Positions 54,073-63,872 are shown, numbered from the stretch's first letter. The stretch is 64,000 nt of DNA from Shewanella sp. 1CM18E (GCF_023161665.1 NZ_JALNTW010000002.1:372001-436000), one strand, 5' to 3'. A program made the numbers and translations. The notes: generated by a model from the letters alone, not told the origin.

Positions 54073-55011
54073 CTATGACTCCCACGGCGTTATGCCGCTC
54101 ATGTCATCAAGGTTATATGGAGTTAGCTGGTAAACATAATAGTTAAGCCAGTTACTGACTAATAAGCTGCCATGACTGTGCCAACGAGCGATGGGTGATT
54201 TTTCAGGATCGTTATCGCTAAAGTAGTTTTGCGGAATATCAGGGGTAAGCCCCTGCGATAAATCACGCAAATACTCATCTTTTAAGGTCGACTTTTGATA
54301 CTCAGGGTGCCCCATCACAAACAAATTACGGTTACTCTTACTCAGCACCATGTAGGCGCCCGCTGTGTCAGACTCTGTCAGCACTTGCAGCTCAGGGTGA
54401 GCTCTCAGTAACTCAACGTCCATCTCTGCAAAGCGGGAATGTGGCGCAAAAAACTCATCATCAAAGCCACGCAGTAGTGGATAATGTTTAGTGGTTCGTT
54501 TGTGATTAAATACGCCTGAACGCTTGCTTGAAAGTAACTTGCGATTTAACCCATATAGATGAAACAACGCCGCGTGCGCGGCCCAACATAAGAACAGCAC
54601 CGAAGTAACATGTAATTGTGACCAATCAATAATCTCCCGAATATGGTCCCAATAAGACACATCTTCAAATTCAACCTGACCTAATGGTGCCCCGGTAATA
54701 ATCAGTCCATCGTAATTTTTGTGGCGAACTTGCTCAAAATCACGATAAAAGTTATTCATATGATCGATAGATACATGCTTTGATTCTTTGTCGTGAATAC
54801 GCAATAAATCAACATCGACTTGCAAAGGAGTGTTACCTAAAAGGCGCAGCAACTGAGTTTCGGTTTCGATCTTATTCGGCATTAAATTAAGTATTAATAC
54901 CTTCATAGGACGAATATCTTGATTTGCAGCTCGAGTTTCTGACATCACAAAGATGTTTTCAGACTCTAAGATTTCAGCCGCTGGAAGATTATCAGGAATT
55001 TTAACCGGCAT
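54073..55011 (-). CDS. metA: Homoserine O-succinyltransferase
   Basis: A 312-residue protein with the class I glutamine amidotransferase-like fold. The acyl-accepting Cys is in [10 protein letters not shown] and the His in GHPEYQ. The N-terminus [15 protein letters not shown] is typical. It catalyses the first committed step of methionine synthesis. The upstream neighbour on the same strand is a lipoprotein gene with a MetJ-like operator before it. Confidence 0.95.
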   Translation of the reverse strand: MPVKIPDNLPAAEILESENIFVMSETRAANQDIRPMKVLILNLMPNKIETETQLLRLLGNTPLQVDVDLLRIHDKESKHVSIDHMNNFYRDFEQVRHKNYDGLIITGAPLGQVEFEDVSYWDHIREIIDWSQLHVTSVLFLCWAAHAALFHLYGLNRKLLSSKRSGVFNHKRTTKHYPLLRGFDDEFFAPHSRFAEMDVELLRAHPELQVLTESDTAGAYMVLSKSNRNLFVMGHPEYQKSTLKDEYLRDLSQGLTPDIPQNYFSDNDPEKSPIARWHSHGSLLVSNWLNYYVYQLTPYNLDDMSGITPWES

Positions 55012-55086
55012 ATCGCGCCTCTTTTCTAATTTGAGTGACCAACCAGAAAGAGACGCACCAGACTAGCTAAGACCTAGCTATTTTGG

Positions 55087-55488
55087 TTAGCGTGCAACTC
55101 TCTGCACTAAAACTGACATAGGCTCAACTGAGTCCAAATCAATTCGGTAAGCTTGGGTATTAATAAACATCAATTGATCGTTAAGAGTAATGCGCGCACC
55201 TATGTTGTAGGTGTGGCCAGGTTCAAATTGATCTCTATTAATTAAAAATTGAAACGGAACAGGCGTACTTACATCGTTACGTTCAAACTCTGCAATCACT
55301 TCAGCGGGTGCATCTGCTAGCGATACGTCCTGAACTTGCACGGTAATCACTGCATCTTCAGGTAGCATCATGCGCTCCTTGTACCAAACCTCACCATGGA
55401 TCTCCACCACAGCATTAGATGTTGCACAACCGGTCAGCATGCTGGCTACAACTGCTAAAGGTAATAAAGGTTTAAACCACTGTTTCAT
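55087..55488 (-). CDS. YbaY-family lipoprotein
   Basis: A 133-residue protein with a lipoprotein signal (lipobox MLTGC) and a YbaY-like beta-sandwich: VVEIHGEVWYKERMMLPEDA, VPFQFLINRDQFEPGH. A paralogue lies at 60124-60522. Its role is unknown. It sits 75 bp upstream of metA on the same strand, and a MetJ box lies 25 bp upstream of its start, so the two genes probably share control. Confidence 0.75.
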   Translation of the reverse strand: MKQWFKPLLPLAVVASMLTGCATSNAVVEIHGEVWYKERMMLPEDAVITVQVQDVSLADAPAEVIAEFERNDVSTPVPFQFLINRDQFEPGHTYNIGARITLNDQLMFINTQAYRIDLDSVEPMSVLVQRVAR

Positions 55489-55512
55489 ATTTATGCTCCT
55501 AATAATACATTA

Positions 55513-55536
55513 AGACTTCTAGAAGTCTATATGTCC
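55513..55536 (-). promoter_or_regulatory. MetJ operator (two to three met boxes)
   Basis: AGACTTCT at 55513-55520 and AGAAGTCT at 55521-55528 are adjacent 8-bp met boxes (consensus AGACGTCT), with a weaker third (ATATGTCC). It lies upstream of the lipoprotein-metA pair. Confidence 0.8.
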
Positions 55537-55762
55537 AACTTGAATTTTATATTAGTTAACGATCAAATAATTAGTACTTACCCATTTGCACAGCGCATTG
55601 GGTTACAACATGCGGATAACTCAAGTAAATCAGATTTCGTTGGTGCAATTTACACACTCGGTATTCATTCTCACTATCCGCGTCACAGCAAGCGACAATT
55701 AATCTTGTTCTAATACACATATCTTTCTATGATAAGTTACCTATTCGAAGTCGAATACCCAT

Positions 55763-56536
55763 ATGACACAAGCAACTGCAATAATTGTGGGCGCTAGCTC
55801 ATTACTTAGCCGTGAAATTGCAAAACAACTTGCAGAGGACGGCGTTGAACTGGCCCTATTAGCACAAGATCCACAATCGCTTACCGAGTTTAGTCAATCA
55901 TTGCCGACTAAGGCGCAAGTTTTTCCTTTGCAAATTGATGATCCTCAAGCGGTAATCGCAAGCCTAAATGCCGTATGGCAATCATTAGGTGGCGCCCACC
56001 TTATTTTGGTCAATACGGGTCTTACCCACTATGATCCAGAATTACCTTGGCTGCCAGAGCAAGATATCATCACAGTTAATGTGCAAGGCTTCTCGGCTGT
56101 TTGCAATACGGCCTTTAGGCTATTTAGAGACCAAGGTTACGGTCAATTAGCTGCGATTAACTCTATTGCCGGTTTGCGCGGCGGTCCAAGTGTTGCCTAC
56201 CATGCCTCTAAAGCCTATGCGCAAAATTATCTTGAAGGTTTAAGCATGCATGCTCAGCGCTTAAAACTGCCGATTACTATTACTGATATTCAGCTAGGCA
56301 TGTTAGATAAAGCGGCTATGCAGCAAAACCGTTTATGGTTATCGCCACCTAATGTCGTCGCCCAGCAAGTGATTAAGGCGATGAAAGCCGGTAAACGCAA
56401 AGCTTATGTAACTAAGCGCTGGCGTTTAGTAGCTTGGTTAACTAAAGGCCTACCCGAGTTTGTTTACAATACTCGCCACTGGAAAACCAAAGAGCAGAAA
56501 AAAGCAGAGCGCGCAGCTAAGAAAGAGTCGAAGTAA
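55763..56536 (+). CDS. Short-chain dehydrogenase/reductase of unknown substrate
   Basis: A 257-residue SDR with a modified cofactor motif (VGASSLLSREIA instead of TGxxxGIG) and NTG in place of NNAG. The active site is intact (Ser in INSIAG, YHASK). The C-terminus is strongly basic (KEQKKAERAAKKESK). The substrate cannot be read. A terminator follows. Confidence 0.75.
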   Translation: MTQATAIIVGASSLLSREIAKQLAEDGVELALLAQDPQSLTEFSQSLPTKAQVFPLQIDDPQAVIASLNAVWQSLGGAHLILVNTGLTHYDPELPWLPEQDIITVNVQGFSAVCNTAFRLFRDQGYGQLAAINSIAGLRGGPSVAYHASKAYAQNYLEGLSMHAQRLKLPITITDIQLGMLDKAAMQQNRLWLSPPNVVAQQVIKAMKAGKRKAYVTKRWRLVAWLTKGLPEFVYNTRHWKTKEQKKAERAAKKESK

Positions 56537-56567
56537 AGCTAAGTCAAAAGATGTATAGCTTGAATGT

Positions 56568-56593
56568 AAAAGGAGCCAAACGGCTCCTTTTTC
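56568..56593. terminator. Bidirectional terminator between SDR and ompW
   Basis: AAAAGGAGCC / GGCTCCTTTTT hairpin (AAAC loop) between converging genes. Confidence 0.8.
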
Positions 56594-56624
56594 ATGGGTG
56601 GGATATGTCCAACTTAACGCAAAA

Positions 56625-57269
56625 TTAGAATGTGTAACCAACACTCACCATATAAACCCATGGGTCGATATCAGTTTCAACATTTTGTGCTTCACCCGCT
56701 AGGTTGAATTTCACATCAGTGCTGATTTGCGCATACCAAACAGAAGCGTTAACTAACCAGCTGTCGTTAATTTTATAATCTAAACCAACTTGAGCTGCAA
56801 CGCCCCAAGAATTAGACATGCTCAAATCGGTTAATGCACCATCTAAATCGTTGGTAAATTCATTGTCATAAAAATTAGTAAAGTTAACACCAGCGCCAAT
56901 GTAAGGACGTAGTTTTGAATTCGCATCGCCAAAGTAATACTGAGCAACTAAGGTTGGTGGTAAGTGCTTAGTTTCAGCAATCTTACCTAATGAACCTAGT
57001 GAAACATCGTGACTAAATGGTGTTGCTGCTAATAACTCAATACCAATGTTATCAGTGATCATATAACCAAAGTTTAGACCTACTTGCGTATTATCATCAA
57101 CACTAAACTCAGCAACATCAGCAACAACCGGACTAGATTCATTTGGTGCAACCACTACCGCACCAACACGAACGATAATGTCACCAGCTTGATGAGCAAG
57201 CACTGAAGATGTGAAACCTGTGGTTAAAAGCGCTGTAGCAACCAGACCTGAAACGATACTTTTTCTCAT
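56625..57269 (-). CDS. ompW: Outer membrane protein OmpW
   Basis: A 214-residue 8-stranded barrel with a signal peptide (FTSSVLA, then HQAGDIIVRVGAVVVAP). LRPYIGAGVNFTNFYDN and the terminal MVSVGYTF are OmpW hallmarks. It forms a small hydrophobic channel. A perfect FNR/EtrA-type box lies about 95 bp upstream of its ATG. Confidence 0.93.
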   Translation of the reverse strand: MRKSIVSGLVATALLTTGFTSSVLAHQAGDIIVRVGAVVVAPNESSPVVADVAEFSVDDNTQVGLNFGYMITDNIGIELLAATPFSHDVSLGSLGKIAETKHLPPTLVAQYYFGDANSKLRPYIGAGVNFTNFYDNEFTNDLDGALTDLSMSNSWGVAAQVGLDYKINDSWLVNASVWYAQISTDVKFNLAGEAQNVETDIDPWVYMVSVGYTF

Positions 57270-57363
57270 TATAATACTCCATAATTTACAACACGATATA
57301 GCGCGTTATTTATCAATATCCTTACATTTGCGTGCATCCTGACAGATTAAGCAGCACTAAAAA

Positions 57364-57377
57364 TTGATCTAAATCAA
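57364..57377. promoter_or_regulatory. FNR/EtrA-type box upstream of ompW
   Basis: TTGATCTAAATCAA fits the FNR consensus TTGAT-N4-ATCAA exactly. It is centred about 100 bp before the ompW start. FNR control of ompW is known in E. coli. Confidence 0.75.
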
Positions 57378-57721
57378 TTTCAATCGCAGATACCCATTTT
57401 GATATATATTTAACCGATCTCGATCACAAAAACATCGATCATATCACTGTTAATAACATGCATTTTGTGACCCCTGCACACATTGATCAGTAAGCACTCA
57501 AACCTAAGCCGCCTATGTAGTAACAAAAAAACAACAAAACTAAGTGGAAGCCATAAAGTAACTAAAGAAGTAAAGTGAGTGAGTGGCATGAGTAGCGCGA
57601 ATATGATGAGTTGAATCACTCTGATGGAATAAAGATAAATCTAAAGTGGCTGTGTTGAAATCAACTAGATAACAGTAAAGATGCAACCTTCATAAGGACA
57701 ATTGAAAGCAGGAGTGGCTAA
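57378..57721. other. Intergenic region beyond the FNR box of ompW
   Basis: About 340 bp with several GATC/ATCGATC runs near 57417-57445 and no plausible gene. A short open frame on the minus strand (57410-57619) has no ribosome binding site or family features. Confidence 0.4.
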
Positions 57722-58045
57722 TCACCACACAAATAACTTAAAACTCATTAAGATAATAAATACTAGCACGAGTCCAGCCCAACCTAGGCAGCGGGTGACT
57801 ATTTCTGGAGATTGCTGATTAAAGTGAGGGAACAAAACTGCGCAGACTGATACCGCAGGGACTAAGCCATATAGCAGGCCCATTTTACTTGAGGTTGCTG
57901 TAGCAAAAGGTGGCATAAACAGATAAACCAGAATATAAATGCCGTATAACCCCAAAGCAAGATACGCTTCTATCGGTGAGATTTCACTTTCTTTTGACCA
58001 AAAGTAGAAAACTACAATCGCGCTAAACACCAGCAAATTAATCAA
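57722..58045 (-). CDS. Small inner-membrane protein
   Basis: A 107-residue protein with about three transmembrane helices (LLVFSAIVVFYFW, AYLALGLYGIYILVYLFM, GLVPAVSVCAVLF) and a C-terminal hydrophobic helix. No family recognised. Confidence 0.6.
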   Translation of the reverse strand: MINLLVFSAIVVFYFWSKESEISPIEAYLALGLYGIYILVYLFMPPFATATSSKMGLLYGLVPAVSVCAVLFPHFNQQSPEIVTRCLGWAGLVLVFIILMSFKLFVW

Positions 58046-58245
58046 GTTAGACCTACTACATTAAATAATACTAATCAGCATAAGACTGACGTTATAAAAA
58101 CTGCCTTTGCTAAAATTAGCGGCAATGATAAATCAATCGCCCACAGCTCTGGCCGCCGGACTTTTATTTAGTCTTGCTTGGAGATATCCTCAGGTATTGT
58201 GGCGCTCATCTCGTTAACTATTTTGGCGCTAAACTCTTTATACGC

Positions 58246-58416
58246 TTAGCTATTTCTACGCTTAACAATCGCCACGCTTAAAAAGGCTATGAAAAACAGA
58301 GAAAATGCGACTGCTCCAAATATATCCTGTTCAATCAGGTTATAAACTATACCTAGAAGCATGATCGCCGAACCAATAAAGTATTCTTTCGATGTCGACA
58401 ATAAATTTGTGTTCAT
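58246..58416 (-). CDS. Very small two-helix membrane protein
   Basis: About 56 residues, with hydrophobic stretches FIGSAIMLLGIVYNL and FGAVAFSLFFIAFLSVAIV and a basic end (KRRNS). The ATG at 58416 follows AAGGATATTT, a good ribosome binding site. No family recognised. Confidence 0.5.
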   Translation of the reverse strand: MNTNLLSTSKEYFIGSAIMLLGIVYNLIEQDIFGAVAFSLFFIAFLSVAIVKRRNS

Positions 58417-58500
58417 AAATATCCTTTTCAATGTAACTCCATGTCACTAACTACTAAAACATTTCCTTGCCTAACCAATCTAAACAGAAACGACTCCAGC

Positions 58501-59223
58501 TCAACTTGGGTATTTGTGAGAGATAGGATCGGTAATCACGATGGTATCGCCCCTGAGCATATAATTGCCGCCGTGCAAATCCATCACGCCGTGTTCATCT
58601 ACAAAGCTAAGCACATCAAATAGCGTTTTAAGTAGCTCTTCATGATCATCAATAATTTGATCGTCTATCACGACAGGTTTGCGCTCATCCGTACTCATAT
58701 AGAAATGCGATCTAGGCTCTTGGATCTGTTCAACAAACTCATCGGCTGTTTGTACTTGGTCGTTAAAAGGCTTTTTAGGATCGGCAAACGGCAAGGTCAT
58801 AGTACGTAGTGTTCCCCACAACTTACCAAAATCATAATCATGAAAATGGCTAGGACGGGTCGGCTCGGTGCCGTCATCACTAATATCTTCTAGTCGCTCC
58901 ATCACATAAAAGCGCACAACTCGGCCGCTACTGAGCTCAACGGTGTCTTCTCGATGGATAGTTGGAACATGGGGGTTATCTTGATTTTCAGGACGCATGC
59001 ACCAGCGTGCAAATAGGTAGTAGCCATCAATTTTGCTGTTGCACAGCTTAACGACTTTATCTGGCTCACCGGGCATTTCATATACTTCGGCATAGATCCC
59101 AGTAGCGATTAAATCAAGCTCGCTAAAACGCTCTAAATATATTGATACATCGTCAACCCGATGGATCTCTTCTGCGTTTGCTAATTCTTTAATCTCTTTA
59201 ATCGCATCAAGATAAGGTTCCAT
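58501..59223 (-). CDS. Protein kinase-fold protein
   Basis: A 240-residue protein. Residues about 39-60 resemble a kinase glycine loop and Lys (IATGIYAEVYEM, VVKLC, Lys59). The catalytic loop is DLHGGNYML from Asp215 and the metal-binding Asp lies in ITDP (near residue 232), so the catalytic residues look intact. The layout is that of small phage-like or aminoglycoside-kinase-like kinases. The substrate is unknown. Confidence 0.7.
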   Translation of the reverse strand: MEPYLDAIKEIKELANAEEIHRVDDVSIYLERFSELDLIATGIYAEVYEMPGEPDKVVKLCNSKIDGYYLFARWCMRPENQDNPHVPTIHREDTVELSSGRVVRFYVMERLEDISDDGTEPTRPSHFHDYDFGKLWGTLRTMTLPFADPKKPFNDQVQTADEFVEQIQEPRSHFYMSTDERKPVVIDDQIIDDHEELLKTLFDVLSFVDEHGVMDLHGGNYMLRGDTIVITDPISHKYPS

Positions 59224-59327
59224 CGATTGGCCACCATTTACAACAAGTACAAATTTAGAACTATTGGTAGTCGCAAGCTAAAACAGCTTGTAAGCAAACC
59301 AACAACGAGCATCAAGCGCTCATAAGT

Positions 59328-59978
59328 TCACCATTTGTCATTATCTCGCAGCTTGGGGTAGGTTTGCAACCAACGCTTATTTTTTACACGCTGCTTAAAC
59401 AGAGAGCGACAAGCTTTGGGGTTTTGCTGTAGCGACAAATCGAATAAACAGCTCAATCCAAAACTGCAGTGTAAAATCAACTCTGTTGAAGAGACTGATC
59501 CCGATTCAGAACCGGAGCCAAAACCGCTAGCCGAAAGACGACTAAATTGACTACTGACTGCAACCGCGGTTTGCTTTTCAGGCCAATAACTCATGGCATC
59601 AAGACATGAGCAGTATTGCGGATGCTCATTACGTAGATGCATTCTAGCTTGGTTCTTCACTGACCATGGAAACGTTGGCGCGATACGTTTTAATTCAGCT
59701 TCAATCGCTCTGTCACGCTCAATAGATAAATCACTTAAATCAAAGTAAATAAGGTCAATATCATTCAGCGGTGTTTGCAGGCCATGTAATTTATCCCAGA
59801 CTAAGTTACGGACAAAACCCGCCGCTAACATCCAATCATTAAGCTGCATTTGTTGAGCCGCAAGCAAAGCATGACAACGCTGCTCATCTTCAAGTAACCA
59901 TTTGATGATTAACTTTTGAAAATCGTATTCATCTAGCTGTAAAAGGTTAAGTGCTATGGCGTCAGTCATATCGCCCAT
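59328..59978 (-). CDS. Nucleotidyltransferase-family protein (DUF925-like)
   Basis: A 216-residue protein with the DUF925-like core GFVRNLVWDKLHG and NDIDLIYFDLSD (two acidic metal ligands), similar to the nucleotidyltransferase fold. A low-complexity insert rich in Ser and Gly lies at about residues 149-166 (SASGFGSGSESGSVSSTE). Start at the ATG at 59978 after GAGGCGATACA. Substrate unknown. Confidence 0.7.
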   Translation of the reverse strand: MGDMTDAIALNLLQLDEYDFQKLIIKWLLEDEQRCHALLAAQQMQLNDWMLAAGFVRNLVWDKLHGLQTPLNDIDLIYFDLSDLSIERDRAIEAELKRIAPTFPWSVKNQARMHLRNEHPQYCSCLDAMSYWPEKQTAVAVSSQFSRLSASGFGSGSESGSVSSTELILHCSFGLSCLFDLSLQQNPKACRSLFKQRVKNKRWLQTYPKLRDNDKW

Positions 59979-60049
59979 TGTATCGCCTCGTTAATTCAAC
60001 TCGCTCAGCAATCGATAAAGGTAAACAGAGCCTAACTTGATAATAAAAA

Positions 60050-60066
60050 AGGAGCCTAAGCTCCTA
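60050..60066 (-). terminator. Intrinsic terminator after the YbaY-like lipoprotein gene
   Basis: AGGAGC-CTAA-GCTCCT, followed on the minus strand by TTTTTTATTATC, 60 bp past the stop. Confidence 0.8.
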
Positions 60067-60123
60067 ATTTATTTACCTTGATGCTTATACCTAATCAAGG
60101 ATAGCTGTAACAACAAACTCAAG

Positions 60124-60522
60124 TTAAGGCGCAGGTACAGCCTTCATCAATACTTCAGTAGTGTACTTGTCGTTGTTAATCACAGGAAAGCGATCATAAG
60201 TTTGGAAGATCACTTGTCCTTGATATTGGATCATCGCCACCACACCGTAATTGACGCTGCTATCAATACTATCGGCCGGTAATAAAAATTTAAACGGCAC
60301 AGGCGCTCTTACAATATCAAAACTTTTTTGCGCAATAATCGAACCTGGTGTATCCAAGTCGATAATCGCAATGGTAATAGCGCTTCCTTGAGGTAAGGCT
60401 AATCTTTCTAGGTAACCTGCCGCACCATTAACCACAACAGGCGGTTTTTCTTCCACGGTTACACAAGCAGTTAGTACCATTAAACATAACAGCGCTACGC
60501 TTTTTTTCATCATTGAAATCAT
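60124..60522 (-). CDS. YbaY-family lipoprotein (second copy)
   Basis: A 132-residue lipoprotein (lipobox LTACV) with the same beta-sandwich pattern as the copy at 55087-55488 (YLERLALPQGSAITIAIIDL, APVPFKFLLPADSI). Function unknown. It lies 55 bp downstream of tesB on the same strand. Confidence 0.75.
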   Translation of the reverse strand: MISMMKKSVALLCLMVLTACVTVEEKPPVVVNGAAGYLERLALPQGSAITIAIIDLDTPGSIIAQKSFDIVRAPVPFKFLLPADSIDSSVNYGVVAMIQYQGQVIFQTYDRFPVINNDKYTTEVLMKAVPAP

Positions 60523-60576
60523 TGCTTTGATCCTTTATTGCCACATTAATTTTATATTTTTCATATCAAACAGACG

Positions 60577-61443
60577 CTAATCTTTGTTGGTCATTCTGAT
60601 AAGACCTTCTTGTGTTGCAGAAGCAACTAGCTCGCCCTGTTGATTGAAAAACTGGCCTTTAACAAACCCACGCCCACCACTAGCATTTGGGCTTTCAATG
60701 CTATAAAGCAGCCACTGACTGAAATCGAACGGGCGATGAAACCACATTGCATGATCTATAGTTGCCATGCGCATACCCGGAGTTAAAAACGATACACCAT
60801 GTGGCTGAGCAGCGGTCACTAGAAAGTTAAAATCTGACGCGTAAGCAAGTAGATAGTCATGAACACACAGGTTATCTGGCACTTGACCATTCGCGCGGAT
60901 CCAAACATGTCTAACCGGTTCACTTGCTTTCGGCGCAATCGGGTCGCTTGGATTAACAAGGCGCATTTCAATTGGCGTATCTGCCATAAACTTTTCAAGT
61001 ACTTTTGACGGCACTTTGTCGCGCAAAGTCATAGCTAACTCTTGCTGATTCAGTAAGCCCTCTGGCCCAGGAACATCCGGCATCACGGCTTGATGCTCGA
61101 AACCTGCTTCCTCTGTTTGGAACGAGCAAGTCATGTAAAAAATAGGTCGGCCTTTTTGAATAGCCTTAACCCTACGAGCACTAAAACTGCCGCCATCGCG
61201 CATAATTTCTACGTCATAGACGATAGGTAATTTTTCATCGCCTGCACGTAAAAAATAAGAGTGTAATGAGTGCACTTTACGATCAGGGCTAACAGTCTGT
61301 TTGGCAGCACTTAACGCCTGCCCCATAACTTGGCCACCAAAAACATGGCCAAAACCCAAATCTTGGCTTTGACCACGAAACAAACCTTCTTCTATTTGTT
61401 CTAAAGAAAGTAACGCGAGTAAATCATCTAATACTTGGCTCAT
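60577..61443 (-). CDS. tesB: Acyl-CoA thioesterase II
   Basis: A 288-residue double-hotdog thioesterase with [13 protein letters not shown] near the N-terminus, [12 protein letters not shown] and the C-terminal [18 protein letters not shown]. It hydrolyses acyl-CoA in the cytoplasm. Confidence 0.93.
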   Translation of the reverse strand: MSQVLDDLLALLSLEQIEEGLFRGQSQDLGFGHVFGGQVMGQALSAAKQTVSPDRKVHSLHSYFLRAGDEKLPIVYDVEIMRDGGSFSARRVKAIQKGRPIFYMTCSFQTEEAGFEHQAVMPDVPGPEGLLNQQELAMTLRDKVPSKVLEKFMADTPIEMRLVNPSDPIAPKASEPVRHVWIRANGQVPDNLCVHDYLLAYASDFNFLVTAAQPHGVSFLTPGMRMATIDHAMWFHRPFDFSQWLLYSIESPNASGGRGFVKGQFFNQQGELVASATQEGLIRMTNKD

Positions 61444-61666
61444 TGCAACCTAACACTCAACTAAATATGCAATAAGCTTAACCCAAGAGCAGCTGCTGCC
61501 GCTAGCTTTAAACCCTGATGCTTGAGTGCTGCTGTAATGTAGAGCTTATGGATCTAATTAAGCTTGCTAAATATTGGTGGTGGTTCAACAAGCTATGTTT
61601 AACATAATAAGCCCTACTCGCACCTCATTTACATAAAGAGCTGAAGCTAAATTACCTGTGCTGATT

Positions 61667-62602
61667 TTACTCAAGCGTAATATGACGTTTTTCAGCTGAG
61701 GCTTTGGCCCAAGCTAAAACCTGCGCTTCACCGCTACGATGCGCAGTAACAGGCTTAGCTTTATAAATATCGCCCCAACGCTCAGTTATCACTTCTGGTG
61801 TGCACTCTTCTGCTTTAAATCGGCTTGGTGAAAACTCGACCATTGCAGCGTGACTTATGCCACCAGCAGCCGCAAGCAAATGCTGACCTGAAGGGCTTTT
61901 AGAACTGCATAAATACAGCATAGTTGCTGTAACTGTGGTTTTAGAAAACAACGGTCTTACCGATGGTGCTAGATGAGCTGCAGTCATGCCTGTTACCGCG
62001 TGAGGGATAATACTATTTACCGCTATGCCATGTTCTTCGCCTTCAAGGTGTAGGCTATTAACAAGACCTATCACCGCCATTTTGCTCGCGCTAAAGCTGG
62101 TTTCATGCATATCGCCATACACAGAGCTTGCACCGCTCATCACAATGCGACCATAGCCTTGGCGCGTCATATATGGCCAAACAGCTTTGGTCATATAAAA
62201 AGTCCCATTCAGATCGACATCTAATTGGTGCTTCCAGCTGACTTCGCTCATCTGTTCAAAAGCACATGGACGATGAACGCCAGCATTGTTTATTAGAATA
62301 TCTACCCTACCCCAGCGCTCAATCACGCAATCGACCATACTGCCAATATCTTGTGAACAAGTGACGTCTAAGCTAAATGGCTGACATTCACCGCCGATCG
62401 CTTTAATGGCATCACAACAAGATTTCAGCCCAGATCCCGGCGAAAGATCGATCACAGGCTTGCAACTAACATCCTCTGTTTTTGCGACCTCGTTATCAAC
62501 GAGTACCACTCTTGCTCCGCGCTCAGCTAAGGCGATAGCATAAGCTCTTCCTAAGCCTGATGCTGCACCGGTAACTATGGCGACTTGTCCCTCAAAACGC
62601 AT
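61667..62602 (-). CDS. SDR-fold protein with the catalytic Tyr replaced by Phe
   Basis: A 311-residue MFE-2-like SDR with TGAASGLGRAYAIALAERGA, NNAGVHRP and SGASSVYGD. The active site YxxxK reads FSASK (codon TTT), so the catalytic Tyr is Phe and reductase activity is doubtful. The rest of the fold is intact. It may have lost activity or act on an unusual substrate. Confidence 0.75.
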   Translation of the reverse strand: MRFEGQVAIVTGAASGLGRAYAIALAERGARVVLVDNEVAKTEDVSCKPVIDLSPGSGLKSCCDAIKAIGGECQPFSLDVTCSQDIGSMVDCVIERWGRVDILINNAGVHRPCAFEQMSEVSWKHQLDVDLNGTFYMTKAVWPYMTRQGYGRIVMSGASSVYGDMHETSFSASKMAVIGLVNSLHLEGEEHGIAVNSIIPHAVTGMTAAHLAPSVRPLFSKTTVTATMLYLCSSKSPSGQHLLAAAGGISHAAMVEFSPSRFKAEECTPEVITERWGDIYKAKPVTAHRSGEAQVLAWAKASAEKRHITLE

Positions 62603-62933
62603 AGTGCTTGACCTCTAAACAAACCTTGTTTGATGAATGGTGACGGTGCAAAAAGTGCACAGCCCTATGACTAAGCAAATGGTGAAATTGTGTTAACTAA
62701 AAACTTACAGATGCAATATTGCATACACTACTGCCTATCAATGTGCGCTAGGTCAAATTTATTAAACCATAATAATGAAAAATAATTCACGCTAAGCAAA
62801 TTGTTAAGCTGGACACTTTTTCAGCAGTAAAATCCACTTTTTAGAAGTTGTTAAATTTGCTATGCTATAGGCAATTCTTTTTATCTTTATGTCATCCCTC
62901 TTTGACGTAAACCTCTGTAAGTAAATATAAACC
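62603..62933. other. Divergent promoter region of the SDR gene and menA
   Basis: About 330 bp without a plausible gene. It contains a TGCAATATTGCA palindrome (near 62712-62723) of unknown meaning. Confidence 0.45.
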
Positions 62934-63818
62934 ATGAATCCTTGGATACTTGCCATACGCCCACGCACCTTGCCTGCGGCGATTGGACCACTGCTGGTTG
63001 GTAATGTGCTCGCACTACAACTGGAGCAGTTCAGCATGTTCATTGCTGTGATCTCAATGTTGTGTGCACTGCTATTACAAATCGCAGTAAATTTAGCCAA
63101 TGACTACTTCGACTTTAAAAGCGGTGTAGATACCGAAGAACGCCTTGGTCCTGTGCGCGTAACCCAAAGTGGAATGCTTAGCCCAACGGCTGTGCGTAAT
63201 GCGATGGCTCTATGTTTGGTATTAGCGTTAATCGTCGGCTCATTTTTGATCTACCACGGCGGCATTGTGATTGCCTTTTTAGCGGCAGCGGCAATACTCG
63301 GAGCCTTAGGGTATAGCGGCGGCCCTTACCCGCTTGCCTCCCATGGTTTAGGCGAAGTAGCCGCGTTTGTATTTTTTGGGCTGGTTGCGGTTGTGGGAAG
63401 TTATTTTCTACAAGCAGGAGAAACAGCTACAAGTGCATGGCTACTAGGCTCTGCTATTGGCTTTTTAAATGCGGCTATTATGTTAGTTAATAACACCCGT
63501 GATATGGAAACAGACATTAAAGCTGGTAAAAAGACCTTAGCGGTAAGAATGGGACTCGAGCAATCGCGTATTTTCTACCAAAGCTTCGTGTTTTTGCCAT
63601 TTGCCATCATTATTGCCGGTTTCTTTATGGGTGCATTACCAGGCTTACCAGTGCTGTTAGCTGGCCTTGCATTTATTATGGCAAGAAATCTAAGCCGTGA
63701 TTTTAATGAAGTGAAAGGCGCAGCATTAAACCCATTACTGGGCCGCACTGCAAAATTAACCATGATATTTAGCGCACTATTTAGTGCCGGTTTATTGCTT
63801 AATATCTTTATTGGCTAA
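62934..63818 (+). CDS. menA: 1,4-dihydroxy-2-naphthoate octaprenyltransferase
   Basis: A 294-residue membrane prenyltransferase with the metal-binding motif NLANDYFDFKSGVDTEERLG, the second aspartate motif in NNTRDMETDI, and a multi-helix membrane fold. It attaches the prenyl chain in menaquinone synthesis, needed for anaerobic respiration. Confidence 0.93.
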   Translation: MNPWILAIRPRTLPAAIGPLLVGNVLALQLEQFSMFIAVISMLCALLLQIAVNLANDYFDFKSGVDTEERLGPVRVTQSGMLSPTAVRNAMALCLVLALIVGSFLIYHGGIVIAFLAAAAILGALGYSGGPYPLASHGLGEVAAFVFFGLVAVVGSYFLQAGETATSAWLLGSAIGFLNAAIMLVNNTRDMETDIKAGKKTLAVRMGLEQSRIFYQSFVFLPFAIIIAGFFMGALPGLPVLLAGLAFIMARNLSRDFNEVKGAALNPLLGRTAKLTMIFSALFSAGLLLNIFIG

Positions 63819-63841
63819 CCGATGTTACAGAGCTAAAACCA

Positions 63842-63872
63842 AAAAAAGCCTATCAAATGATAGGCTTTTTTG
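63842..63872. terminator. Bidirectional terminator between menA and gnd
   Basis: AAAAGCCTATCA / TGATAGGCTTTTTT hairpin between two converging genes. Confidence 0.85.

Noticed and set aside
55015..55080. GTCT-containing repeats just upstream of metA as a second MetJ site
   Set aside because: Spacing of 9-10 bp does not fit abutting 8-bp met boxes.
55531..55713. 60-codon plus-strand frame opposite the MetJ operator region
   Set aside because: It begins inside the operator, has no ribosome binding site and resembles nothing I know.
57410..57619. 69-codon open frame on the minus strand upstream of ompW
   Set aside because: No ribosome binding site and no family resemblance; a chance frame in promoter DNA.
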